From NCBI GenBank assembly GCA_949358305.1, contig OX442316.1, forward strand, positions 7,938,001 through 7,998,000: DNA of 60,000 nucleotides, written 5' to 3'. The notes under the pieces are model-generated. The model was not told the origin of the DNA. It was given only the letters and a program-made list of their open reading frames with translations, and made no database searches. How positions within the stretch are numbered: position 1 is the stretch's first letter; every line of letters begins with the position of its first letter. The translations under genes and the position numbers were made by a program. Origin of the DNA: Strigamia acuminata (Eukaryota > Arthropoda > Chilopoda > Geophilomorpha > Linotaeniidae). Shown here in pieces: positions 1 through 9,360 of this stretch.

Positions 1-148
1 CCATACCACTCAGTAATTGGTTTGTAAATCACTTTATACCCACGCAGAATTCCATTGACTGTTTCAGGTGGTACTGGTTCCCAAAGAACGTAAATGCTTT
101 TAGAGGACAAGGCTGAACAGCGCAATTCCCCAGGCGCCTGTGACGGTA
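1..148 (-). CDS. Dscam: Dscam fibronectin type III domain 3 exon (cut by window edge)
   Basis: Starts VPSQAPGELRCSALSS and continues SIYVLWEPVPPETVNGI and YKVIYKPITEWYG, the characteristic beginning of Dscam FNIII 3. The exon runs past base 1, so the remaining domains and the membrane segment are not in view. Confidence 0.93.
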
Positions 149-3100
149 CTACAATCGCGCAGACAACATTATCATAATTATGACCAGATTCAAAATAAAA
201 GAATGTACCATCTTCGGATGTCATGACCAGTATTGGTTCAGTCAGGGGACCAACTCCTTTATCATTATACACTTGAATGACTACAGTGTACATTGTGTAC
301 TTATGCAAATTAGTGATTTGATAGATAAGATCTTCAGTATAATCTTCAGGCACTTCCAGGGCACTGAATTCGTAAGGCTCATTAGACCCGTTTACACGGT
401 AGCCGATGTTGTAGCCACGAATTACTCCATTCCAAGTGTCTTTGCGAGGGGGCTGCATTAATATTACTCATAATTAATTGACTGAGCAATTGAAATAAAT
501 AAAAAGCAAGTACTTTCCATGTGATTCGAAATGTATTTCCATCTATTGCCTCCACCTCTACGTTTTGCACTCCACCTGTTGGAACTGTCCAAAGAGCGAG
601 TTGTACAGTCTTAATTATAAAATACGGAACTATATTGTTTACCATCCATGTCAGTAGTTTGAGTAATTTCATTGCTAAATTTACTAATCCCGATTTCATT
701 CACTGCAGCTATTCTAAAGGTATAACTTGTTGCAGGTTGCAAATTGATAACATTTGTAGCAGTTTTAGATCCATCCACAGTTTCGTTGAATTTTTTTAGT
801 TGCCAATTGTCTAAAAGAAAAGGCAAATCCATTATTATTGTTCTTGAAAACCAATTCATGTTTTTATCACTACGGTACATACCAACTTGTCTTTTATATT
901 GTACCAAATAGTTCAATATCTGACTATTTCCATCAAATGGTTTTTCCCAAGTTAAAAAGGCAGAACGATTGCCACTTGAATGTTGCGATTCCAATATTGG
1001 GACATCAGGAGGCTCTGTATGTTTTGAAGTAATTTTAGTTTAATATTAGCAAGAATAATTAATTCATCTGTACCTTGAACGTTTAAAAACAATTCCATAG
1101 TATCTTTACCAAAACTATTTTTGGCTTCACAGACATACATGGTCGAATCTTCGCGAGTTATCTTTTTTATTAGCAATGTGCTTGAAGTTGAATTAATACC
1201 AGCTTGGCTAATTTTAAATCTAACAAAAAAATAAATCTAAAGTTCACTAAAGTCAAACAAAAATGGTGATTACCTTGATGCTGTATTATCTTTTATAGAG
1301 TTATCATTTAATTTCCAACTAAAACTCATTGGCACATCGCCATTAGCTGTACAAACAAGCTCTGCATCAGTATCAATAATTTTGTTAAGTCGTGGAGACT
1401 TTTGTATAAAATATGGAGGAGCTTAAACAAACGCAATGATTACTTCCTCGTCGATAAAATGATAAGTTAAACACACTATTACCTAAGACTGATAGCAGGA
1501 CCATCGTATTAAGATTATTTCCAACTCCATTAGATGCAAGACATGCATAACGACCTTCTTTGACTTTTGATACACTTTTCAAAATTAAAGTTCCATTGGA
1601 AAATATTTTAGTTTCTGTGTTGGTGTAAATGGGTTGGCTTTTTGATCCTTTACTCTCTGAAAATAATTTACCATGTAACTGAATTTCAGTAAGTCAGATG
1701 CAGATAATATAATGCAGAAAATAATTACCTTTAGCAAACATCCAACTAATTTTTGGCAGTGGATAACCATCTGCTCTGCAATGAAAATATGCATCTGCCC
1801 CATTTGTCACGGTTTGACTTGTTGGCTCCACCATCCACCGTGGAGGTACTAAAATATAAAAATATATAAATATTTTTTCAAATACTTTTTTATATATTTG
1901 CAAACAAGTATTTCAGTGTTTTAAAAAAATCTACAGCTTCTAAAATTTTTATAAACAGTCTTTAAATTTTTTTTTTATATTTTCCTGTAATGAGATCGCT
2001 TGCATACTGCGCACGTGCGCAGTATATACAGTAAGTTGTTGAATAATGCAGGATGATGAGAATTCGAATTTAATGGTAATTATCAGAACCAGCACGAGAA
2101 TGGTGCAAGTGGTGCAACCGCCTCGCATGAGCCTACACATTTCCAGACCAGCTCAGATAAATTCTCAAACATCCTTCATTAGGAACATGCCTGTTTAGTT
2201 CAGCGAAAATGTTCTGCCTGACATGATTCGTGACATCTAATTTTGTAAATTCAAATATTCAATGTCAGCATTTTGCTGTGAATCTAAAATTGCTTTATAT
2301 CTTTCATGCTAAAATAATGAATGCATAAATTTCAACCATTCATTTGAGTTTAATTACTGTTTACTGAGAATGACCTAACTTTTTATTGATATAATACATA
2401 ACCCATTTAAATCAAATTCTATATTTGACTACAATTACCCTGTACAATTAGTTCGGCATTATAAGTAACAATGCCAGCCTGATTTTCTGCTCTACACGTA
2501 TAGTTGCCACTGTGTTCTCTCATAACTGGATCGATTGATAGTACTGTCGAATAAGAGTCGAATTCTCTGACTAACACAGATTTTGGAAGTAATTTTCCAT
2601 CTTTCAGCCAAGTCATGGCCAATGGCAAATCCCCGCGACTGACAACACAAGAAACTCGTAAAAGAGAGCCTTCAATAAGATGCTCGTCTTGGAAAGCAAA
2701 TGGGACAATCTTTGGGGGAACTGAAAAAAACAATATTGCAGACTATTACCATTAACTAATAACTGAGTCGTGTGGGAAATGGATGCTGCAGAGTTGTGAG
2801 CTGTACACGTGTAGTTGCCAGCGTGCTGTCTTTGAACGTTTTCAATAGTTAAAATACTCGAATAGTCATCAATTGATTTTGTTATTATGTTTTCATTAGG
2901 CGAAAGAATTTTCCCATTTCTTAACCAACTAATTTGAATAGGGAGATCGCCTTGATAAACTACACATGGTATCCGAGCCAGTACTCCTTCAGTCAATCCA
3001 TTTTCAGGGAAAACAAAGGGAGTAATTTTAGGAGCAACTGAAAAAAATGGTTAACTTTATTACAATTCTTTTCAAAAACAAAAAAAGTATCGTCTTTCAA

Positions 3101-6100
3101 GCAGCAAAACAATTTGTGTAATGACCACAAAATATATTTTTTCAATGCCACACGTCTTTTCTCTGTAAGAAAGATAAGCACGAAATTCGTTAATTTACCA
3201 TAAACCAACAGCTGTGCTGTGTATGAAACTGATGCGGCCTTATTACTTGCGACGCAAGTATAGTTTCCCGTATGAATAGATAAAACACTTTCAATGCTTA
3301 AAGACTTAGCGTGGCCGTCGTAGTCCCGCATAATTATCCCCATGCTAGGCGAAATAATCTCTTGACCATCTTTTAGCCATTTAAAATTTATAGGCGAGTC
3401 TCCTTGACTCACAGCACAAATAATGTGGGCTCTCATTCCCTTGAAGAACTGATCGTCTTGGAAGGCAAATGGCAGTATCCTAGGTGGAACTGAAAAATAT
3501 AAGTAAAATGATTATTACCATTGACTGCAAGATGCGTGCTGAAACTGACAGTTCCAGCTGCGTTTTTCGCTCTGCAGGTGTATTTTCCATTATGTCGAGG
3601 AGTAATAGCCACTATGGTAAGAATACTGGAGAATTCATCGATATCTCTAACTGTAACCCCAAAATCTGAAGGGATTGGTTTGTCATCTTTTTCCCAATGA
3701 ATAGTTAAAGGTGTATCGCCCTCCACTACAACACACTGCAATCTGCCTCGACTACCTTCTTGAACAAGTTCATCTTGAAATGAAAACGGTGCAAGCTTGG
3801 GCGCAACTGGAAGTAATATTTATTTGATTATTCTATTTTGAAGATTTCTGGTTAAACAAAGCAGCACTCAACTGAGCTTAATTTTATTATAATTGAACCA
3901 AATTTTTAATGTCCCGAAGTGTATTGAATAACCACTCCCCCAGGTCAGGAAAATTTATATCCACGCCCTTACTGTAAGGAGTTGCACTGATAATCAGTTT
4001 TTATCTACTTAAAGTACTTTTGTGTTATGATTATTTATTTATCTTGAAAGATTTCACACCCAATCAATATACAGTCACTTCCTTGCGCCATCCATCTCTT
4101 TTGGTTAGTTTTCAAGTAAAAAAACGATACTTTGTTATTATAATTAGAATTTTAAACATTTCACTTACCAAGCACATTCAGACGTATTTTTCCTTGTAAT
4201 GTTATTTCTTTATCACCACTAACACTACAGATATAAATTCCACTGTCTGTAGATCGCTGGACATCAAAAATTGTTAGGGAATCATTTAGTTGCTGTATTT
4301 GACGTATATCTTTTGGCAATATTAATTCATCTAGAAATTACAACGATCCTTTTAACAGCACATTAACACAAACATGCTTCTAACAGAATTAAACGTATTA
4401 CCATACCACCCCGTTTAATAGCCAGGGCGTTTAATATCTTTTTGAGCCGACCCTCCGGCGCCAATTTGAAGCCCGGCGTTTATATAACCAATTTTTCATA
4501 AAAAAATGGTGATTTTTCTGCAAAAATCACCGCTTTTTACAAAAAATATGCGATTTTTGAGGAATCGGGCGCTTAATCGAAGCCGGCATCAATTCCGTGA
4601 ATCGCCGATGAACGCTCGGCGCTAAAACGGGCCCGGCGCCTTTATGAACCCGGGCTATTAAACTAGGCGGTATGGTAAGTTATTATAATTAAATATCGTA
4701 TGTATGCAACTAAAAATCCAAATTTTTTAAAAAAATATAATTTGTACTATTTACTAACCTTTTTCCCACTGTAGATCTTTAATAGGATAACCATAAAAAG
4801 GACAGTTCAAAATTGCACTTGCACCATTAACAACATTTAAAGCAGGAGTATGTCGCATTCCTACATCACCTAATACAAGTAATATGCACATAGGTTAGTC
4901 AATCACACATTTATTTTAAGCAGTTACTTACCATAAACATTAATTCGTGACCAATGAAATGCGCTTCCTGCTCGATTTTCAGCAACACATTTATACAAGC
5001 CTCCATCTTCCGTATTGATATTTGTTATTGATAATTCAGTAATGATATCACCATTATTTGTAGATTCTTTAATTATCAAATGACCACTACTTTGTAATTC
5101 GTTGTTATCTAAAAACCATGAAAATGCTGGCAAAGGATTGCCTTTTGCTACACATTTCAATTTCATTCTGTCTCCAGGACTTTTTACCACAGTGCTAAAC
5201 CATTCTGTGACAAGTGGAGGCATATCTAGAAATTAAATTATTTAATTTTTGTACTATAAAAATGAATTTCTTTCTAACCTCCCAACAAGATTGCTGTACT
5301 TCCACAAGCAGTCTCATATTCATTTGCAACACAACACTGATAAACCCCTCTATCATCAGCAGTTGCAGCCAAAATATGCATTGTGTCATTTTCATTACTC
5401 AGAAAAACCTGTTTATTTTGAGAAATTGGTTTTCCATTTTTTAACCATTTTAATCTTTGAATTGGAATGCCATTTGGTTTGCATGAAATTGATGTTTGTT
5501 TCCCAGCATCAACAGTGACAGTTTCAGGTTCCATAACGACAGCAAGTAATTCTTTAAAATAAATGTAATAAAAATTAAATTTTGCCTAATTTTTTAACAT
5601 TAAACTCACCCGTTACAATTAACTCTGTATCAGATAATTCTTGACCCACAGAATTGAACGAAGTGCATCTATAAGTGCCGCTATCAGACAGTTTTACATT
5701 TTCAATTATCAACGAACCCGAAACTTGAATATAATGATGATTTTGTGTGATTTGGGCGACATCTTTCATTCCCATCCTCTGCCAACTAACCGTGAAATAA
5801 TTAAGCAAACTAAATCAAAAGAACGAATCCAAATGACAACCTTGTGTTAGCAATTGGATTGGCTTGCACTTCGCATGGCAGAAAAGCAGTCAGCCCATGT
5901 TTAACAGAAACTTTTTTCTCTGACAATATTATTTTCGGCGGAATATTTCCTTGCGATTCTGCCAAAAAAAAATATTAATATGTGCAATTTCATTTGACGA
6001 CATCGTCTTGATTACCCGTAACAAACAGTTTTCCACTCATGGCACTTCTTACTGTTTCCCCCGTGAGTCGGTTGTAGGTTTGGCAATGGAAACTAGTCAT

Positions 6101-7008
6101 GGCATCTTTCATGTCAACATCCTTAATAAATAAATCACCCGATGGCATAAGACTGTACTTTGAATCTGCAGCATAAAAATTCAGTTTGTTTCACATACCG
6201 CAAATGTTATTATTGTTTCAATTTACTTTCATCCATTTGAGCAGATTTTATAATGACCACTGAATCTCTAATCCAAGCAGTAACATTAACATAAGACATC
6301 AAAAATGTTGGAATGTGGCATCGCATTACTGCCGTATTTCCCTGAACGGCATAGACATCATAGACGTATACATCATACGGTTGAAGAACAACTACAACAA
6401 GTTCAAAGTGAATTTAAAGAATATTAGAATTAAATATATAAACTTTTTTACCAGCTTTAACTTGAATATCATGGCTGACAATCGTGCCTAAAGTATTAGT
6501 AGCTGTGCATTTGTAAACTGTTGCATGAACATCTTGACGAAAAGCCTCAGCCGAAAAAGGTGGGAAAGTGATTGTTCCGTCCCCATCCACCATGCGAAGA
6601 CCGTTCACATTGGTTACAACAGTGCCATCTTTTAAATACCATTGAATTTTAACATCAGGCTGGGACGATTTGCATTGAAGCGATCCTCCAGTTGAATTGG
6701 AAAAGTCAACAATCGTTGGTGGAACATCGATAAATGTTGGAATTGTTTCATTGACATCTGAAAAAACAAAATTTTGTTTCCAAAATCAAGCCTTTTGAGT
6801 AAATATTTTTCTTCGATTTTATTCACACGTGTTGTTCAAATTTGCACTCAACATCTTGATGCTACCATTGGCTGAACTCTGTTTAGCCTTTCTCAAGGCC
6901 CCCAATTATGGAATGCTGTTAGTGCCACCTACCCTGGAGGACAGAAGGGGAGAGAAGCAGAAGGCTGATCCACAAACACGCTGCACGGAAATTCCTTGTT
7001 ACTCCCAT
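1..7008 (-). CDS. Dscam: Dscam-family receptor (5' part, spliced, partial at window start)
   Basis: Homophilic cell-surface receptor of the Dscam family. Exons in transcription order: 7008-6933, 6757-6452, 6391-6227, 6165-6016, 5958-5841, 5785-5610, 5551-5279, 5225-4932, 4869-4759, 4330-4169, one of four Ig7 exons (3806-3519, 3489-3199, 3037-2750, 2720-2439), 1848-1729, 1656-1483, 1421-1274, 1219-1074, 1014-643, 584-514, 452-209, 148-1. Every junction has GT/AG and a consistent phase (mostly phase 1), giving about 1180 residues when one Ig7 is used. Domain order is signal peptide, Ig1-9, FNIII 1-3; the rest (FNIII4, Ig10, FNIII5-6, membrane segment) lies outside. Ig1 keeps the typical VDFSNSTG and FPPF..E..RQ.VHA motifs of insect Dscam. 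Unlike insect Dscam1, Ig2 and Ig3 have single exons and only Ig7 is multiplied. The overall identification rests on domain order and motifs and is very firm; which paralogue it is cannot be told. Confidence 0.95.
209..584 (-). CDS. Dscam: Dscam fibronectin type III domain 2, two exons (584-514 and 452-209)
   Basis: The first exon reads VPTGGVQNVEVEAIDG up to FRITWK and ends in phase 0; the second continues PPRKDTWNGVIRGYNIGY and LHKYTMYTVVIQVYNDKG. This matches the second FNIII of insect Dscam, including the intron directly after TWK. Residues about 1027-1131. Confidence 0.93.
643..1014 (-). CDS. Dscam: Dscam fibronectin type III domain 1 exon
   Basis: A 124-codon phase 1-1 exon: starts EPPDVPILES, with FLTWEKPFDGNSQILNYLV and LQPATSYTFRIAAVNEIG, the usual FNIII tryptophan and tyrosine positions. 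It is longer than a standard FNIII because of a loop of roughly 25 residues after YKRQVG. Residues about 903-1026. Confidence 0.92.
1074..1421 (-). CDS. Dscam: Dscam Ig9, two exons (1421-1274 and 1219-1074)
   Basis: Starts APPYFIQKSPRLNK, cysteines in LVCTANGD and YVCEAKNSFG, ends LFLNVQG. The first exon ends in phase 2 and the second restores it. Residues about 805-902. Confidence 0.92.
1483..1848 (-). CDS. Dscam: Dscam Ig8, two exons (1848-1729 and 1656-1483)
   Basis: The first exon (40 codons) starts VPPRWMVEPTSQTV and contains the FHCRADGYP cysteine; the second (58 codons) contains FSNGTLIL and YACLASNGVG. Matches insect Dscam Ig8 (VPPRW.LEPTD). Residues about 707-804. Confidence 0.93.
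1849..2438 (-). other. Long intron between Ig7 copy 4 and Ig8
   Basis: At 590 nt this is the longest intron of the gene and lies on the constant side of the Ig7 cluster, where docking or regulatory elements for exon choice are expected. It contains a perfect 22-bp palindrome at 2004-2025 (arm ATACTGCGCAC). No coding potential was seen. Confidence 0.6.
2439..2720 (-). CDS. Dscam: Dscam alternative Ig7 exon, copy 4
   Basis: A 94-codon phase 1-1 exon: starts VPPKIVPFAFQDE, cysteines in VSCVVSRGD and YTCRAENQAG, ends LIVQG. It is the copy nearest the constant Ig8 exon, from which it is separated by a 590-nt intron, the longest in the gene. Confidence 0.92.
2750..3037 (-). CDS. Dscam: Dscam alternative Ig7 exon, copy 3
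   Basis: A 96-codon phase 1-1 exon: starts VAPKITPFVFPENG, cysteines in IPCVVYQGD and YTCTAHNSAA, ends LLVNG. Separated from copy 4 by 29 nt, the same spacing as copies 1 and 2. Confidence 0.92.
3199..3489 (-). CDS. Dscam: Dscam alternative Ig7 exon, copy 2
   Basis: A 97-codon phase 1-1 exon: starts VPPRILPFAFQDD, cysteines in IICAVSQGD and YTCVASNKAA, ends LLVYG. Separated from copy 1 by 29 nt and from copy 3 by 161 nt. Resembles copy 4 in its VPP start. Confidence 0.92.
3519..3806 (-). CDS. Dscam: Dscam alternative Ig7 exon, copy 1
   Basis: A 96-codon phase 1-1 exon encoding a complete Ig7: starts VAPKLAPFSFQDE, cysteines in LQCVVVEGD and YTCRAKNAAG, ends LAVNG. Its donor at 3518 faces the acceptor of copy 2 across only 29 nt. 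Resembles copy 3 in its VAPK start. Part of this exon and its upstream intron has a broken duplicate at 7958-8310. Confidence 0.92.
4169..4869 (-). CDS. Dscam: Dscam Ig6, two exons (4869-4759 and 4330-4169)
   Basis: The first exon (37 codons) carries ILNCPFYGYPIKDLQW, the second (54 codons) carries LILPKDIRQ and YICSVSG; together they form Ig6, residues about 520-610. The 428-nt intron between them is far larger than the 52-72 nt typical of this gene, because it contains a MITE at 4401-4675. Confidence 0.92.
4401..4675. mobile_element. MITE with about 25-bp terminal inverted repeats in the Ig6 intron
   Basis: The ends are inverted repeats: the left begins CCATACCACCCCGTTTAATA, and the reverse complement of the right end begins CCATACCGCCTAGTTTAATA. 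A TA dinucleotide flanks both sides (4399-4400, 4676-4677), as for Tc1/mariner-like insertions. The inside is GC-richer than the intron, has no ORF, and holds a hairpin near 4507-4531 (GGTGATTTTT / AAAAATCACC). Non-autonomous; no second copy was noticed in this window. Confidence 0.8.
4932..5225 (-). CDS. Dscam: Dscam Ig5 exon
   Basis: A 98-codon phase 1-1 exon, residues about 422-519. Cysteines in LKCVAKGNPLP and YKCVAENRAG, with the GDIITELSI strand typical of Dscam Ig5. Flanked by GT/AG introns of 53 and 62 nt. Confidence 0.94.
5279..5551 (-). CDS. Dscam: Dscam Ig4 exon
   Basis: A 91-codon phase 1-1 exon. Ig cysteines in SISCKP and YQCCVA, tryptophan in LKWLKNGK, ending in AILLGG. Residues about 331-421. 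In Dscam, Ig1-4 fold into the horseshoe that mediates homophilic contact. Confidence 0.93.
5610..5958 (-). CDS. Dscam: Dscam Ig3, two exons (5958-5841 and 5785-5610)
   Basis: The first exon (118 bp) corresponds to insect Dscam exon 6 and ends in phase 2; the second starts with the matching phase and continues with SWQRMG and VSGSLIIENV, as in insect Ig3. Cysteines are in FLPCEV and YRCTS. Again a single copy where insects carry an exon array. Confidence 0.93.
6016..6391 (-). CDS. Dscam: Dscam Ig2, two exons (6391-6227 and 6165-6016)
   Basis: The first exon (55 codons) corresponds to insect Dscam exon 4, the second (50 codons) to exon 5. Cysteines are in VMRCHIP and SFHCQT; LPSG-like (LMPSGDLFI) and RLTGET motifs match insect Ig2. 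In insects and crustaceans exon 4 is a large mutually exclusive array. Here there is a single copy with a 61-nt intron and no second copy nearby, so this half of Ig2 is invariant. Confidence 0.93.
6452..6757 (-). CDS. Dscam: Dscam Ig1 exon
   Basis: A 102-codon phase 1-1 exon encoding Ig1, residues about 26-127. The Ig cysteines are in LQCKSS and YKCTAT. The motifs VDFSNSTGG, GLRMVDGDGTI, FPPF and GTIVSHD match the first Ig domain of insect Dscam closely, making this the best anchor for the family call. Confidence 0.95.
6933..7008 (-). CDS. Dscam: Dscam exon 1: start codon and signal peptide
   Basis: ATG at 7008 opens a 25-codon exon with a typical signal peptide: basic start (MGVTRNFR), hydrophobic core (LWISLLLLSPSV), then Gln and the split Gly codon. 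The donor at 6932 (CAGG|GTAGGT) is strong and leaves phase 1, exactly what the Ig1 exon at 6757 needs. The joined codon makes Asp, and the mature protein would start near the DVNET sequence. The intron is 175 nt. Transcript leader and promoter are not visible to me. Confidence 0.85.
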
Positions 7009-7957
7009 TGTGTTATAAACACGTGGGACGCGCTAACCACTTCACTAATTGCTCAAATTTCCTGATGATTTGATGCTTCAAACTACTGAAAACTCGATAC
7101 TGGAAAAGAATCAATGTAAAAAGGATGATTGATGACTCAAAAGTGAAAAAATTTGAGCTAAAAGAACTAACCTCGTTACAAATCAACACGAGGACACCCT
7201 CTACAGAGTGAACCAGTCCAGCTGCCCCACACAAACGAACGAATGACTTCTCTGTCTAAACGTGAAGCTGAAAACGTATTGATGCAAATTCTCGCATCTC
7301 TTATTCTGTAAATTGACGTTGCTGGTTTAACAGGTATTTAAACTATTCAGAAATAAATCTAAAAGTGATATCACGAACACTGGCTACTAAATATTTTGAT
7401 ATAATTTTAACTTGATCAAACCAGACGTCTCAGACTGTTATCCTTGAACTGTACTCGCATTGAAACGATTATCTATAATCTCTCTTGACTAACCTAATCC
7501 CTTCCAAGGACATTCTAACTTAAAATTTGGTATTAGGAAGAATTCGGACAAAAATGACATACCACAGGACTACAGTATTCAATTATTTGTGTTTGTCAGA
7601 AGATAAAACAGAATGCCACCCAAATTTGTGATTATGATTATGCTGCAGTAAATTAAATAGTTGATTTTGCGGTTGTGAGAACTGTATTGTGAAGTCATAA
7701 ATGACACTACTATAGTAGTACACGTGACGAGTAACGAACCAATTTGATCTTGGTAATTGGTATTTATTAAAATACAAATATTTATACACAGTAAAGAAAT
7801 AGCAGTTATTTTTAACCTGGACTGGTAATCAAACCACTGTTTGCAGATACTCCAAATAGGACAAGAGCTTTGGACCGCCAACAGTCTAAAGAACAACTTT
7901 GAATTTCTTTTACTTGTTACTGATTTTTAAGTTGCAGAGAATTATAGTCTCTATTTT
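7009..7957. other. Upstream region of the Dscam gene
   Basis: Contains the leader and promoter of the Dscam gene in principle, but I see no clear TATA box or exon. Short ORFs on the minus strand here do not give a phase-compatible donor. Confidence 0.4.
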
Positions 7958-8310
7958 TTCAACCACAACGCATTGCAATCTGCCAGGACTACATTCTTCA
8001 ATAAGTTCGTCTTGCCCGCGTCGACCCTGTTAACCTCGCAGAATTCATTTCTGCGGACTACTAGTGCTGCTTCCAGCTCTGCCACCTTGGACCGGTTGTA
8101 CTTCTCGTGGTGCACGGTTGTGAGTGCATCCAGGTCCTTCCTGCTGCCAAAGGCAAACGGATCCGAGGACAGGACAATGAATTGAAAATGGTGCAAGTTT
8201 GGGCGCAACTGGAAGTAATATTTGTTTGATTATTCAATTTTAAGAGTTCCGGACAGAGCAGCAAACCCTGAGCTTGATCAAAAAGTTAAATCAAATTGTC
8301 CCGAGTAGTC
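7958..8310 (-). pseudogene. Chimeric broken copy of a Dscam Ig7 exon with a foreign insert
   Basis: Two segments (about 7958-8016 and 8177-8310) match the first part of Ig7 copy 1 and its upstream intron (about 3720-3910), including the acceptor region and intronic sequence. Between them sits about 160 bp of GC-richer unrelated DNA that stays open on the minus strand (contains KDLDALTTVHHEKYNRSK). The rest of the Ig7 exon is missing. It lies upstream of the Dscam start codon, so it is probably the remnant of a neighbouring Dscam paralogue or a misplaced exon duplication. Confidence 0.75.
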
Positions 8311-9360
8311 ATTTATTCATTTAGACCTGATGGTGGACGGTCGTCTTCTCGGCCCATCGATCACTTGGAGAGGAAGTTATTGAATGGATGGCTAATAACA
8401 GAAGCAGAAGAAACCGAAACTAGCACACAGAAAAATTGCTGTAAAATCCAAACACAGACAAATCGTAAAATAAATTTCTAAAGCCAAATCGCGGTGTATT
8501 ATTCGCCAATTAAGGGATAATTTCAAAATACAACGTTTAACACATGATTGTTAATGTTAAGAAAAGTGTTTGTTCGTATTTGTTAGTGTTTGTGTTTTAT
8601 GGTCATTTAATAAAAAAAAAAATTTTTGTTTTAGTTTAAAAGATAGGCGGTAAAGAAAAATTGTCATAGGTTAGGGAAAAGTTAGTTAAGTAAAGCAAAT
8701 TTTGGGAAGAGCATGTGTGATTAAAAGAAGACATAAAGAGACCGTGACATCGCAAGACAGAAGAAAGAATATGAGAAAAACACGAGCAAGGACAGACCAA
8801 AAACGAGAGTCGAACCACAATCGTTAGGAGCACGAACTGAAAACATTGTGCAATCGAACTAAGTGTGTTGAATCCAGCTTTTCTGAGAAATCATTAGGCT
8901 TAATCATTAAACCTTATGCAAACAATTAACGGACATTCATTTTTGCGTCAATGTACGAAACTCACGGTATCTTTCTCCATTCCCGGCGCCTAGCGATTGA
9001 ATTGGTGCAATGGTCAAATAAATTGATTAATATTGGAATTTTTCGCACTTCTTGTAGGAAATGTGAGTTCCGATAGTAAAATGCCCGATGTCGAATGTTG
9101 TTGCATTGCAATGCTGACTGCGATGGCGAGGCAATCAGTCACGTGATAAACTATTTTAAAAAATATAGGAATACTCGATTAACTTTTTAAAAAATGAAGG
9201 AAAAAAATCGATTAAGTTCGTATAAAGATGTTCGTTCTTCTTTCGAACTAAAAAATTGCAAAAATGGGGAGAAAAAATGGAAGAAAAATAAAATTATACA
9301 TAAAGCAAGATTTTTACGTATGAAATTAAAATTTTTATGTATGAAATTACGAAAAAGCGT
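8311..9360. other. AT-rich intergenic stretch, nothing recognised
   Basis: No supported gene. Near 8800-8880 on the minus strand there is a weak tRNA-like B-box (GTGGTTCGACTC), not enough to call a tRNA. From about 9305 short A/T-rich direct repeats (TTTTTATGTATGAAATTA-like) lead into the hairpin array. Confidence 0.4.

Noticed and set aside
2439-3806. All four Ig7 exons read as successive constant domains of one protein
   Set aside because: The 29-nt gaps are too small to be spliced and the other Dscam domains leave a single Ig7 position.
7013-7234. Minus-strand ORF starting MCGAAGLVHS as first Dscam exon
   Set aside because: Its GTTAGT donor leaves phase 0, whereas Ig1 needs phase 1; the phase-1 frame has a stop.
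7579-7896. Minus-strand ORF with a hydrophobic segment as Dscam signal-peptide exon
   Set aside because: The exon at 6933-7008 has a better signal peptide, a strong donor and the right phase; this ORF lacks a convincing donor.
8017-8176. Insert as cloning-vector contamination because of several restriction-site-like hexamers
   Set aside because: The sites are scattered rather than clustered like a polylinker, and the flanks are genuine Dscam-derived sequence.
8800-8880. tRNA gene on the minus strand
   Set aside because: Only a B-box-like stretch is convincing; no cloverleaf could be drawn.
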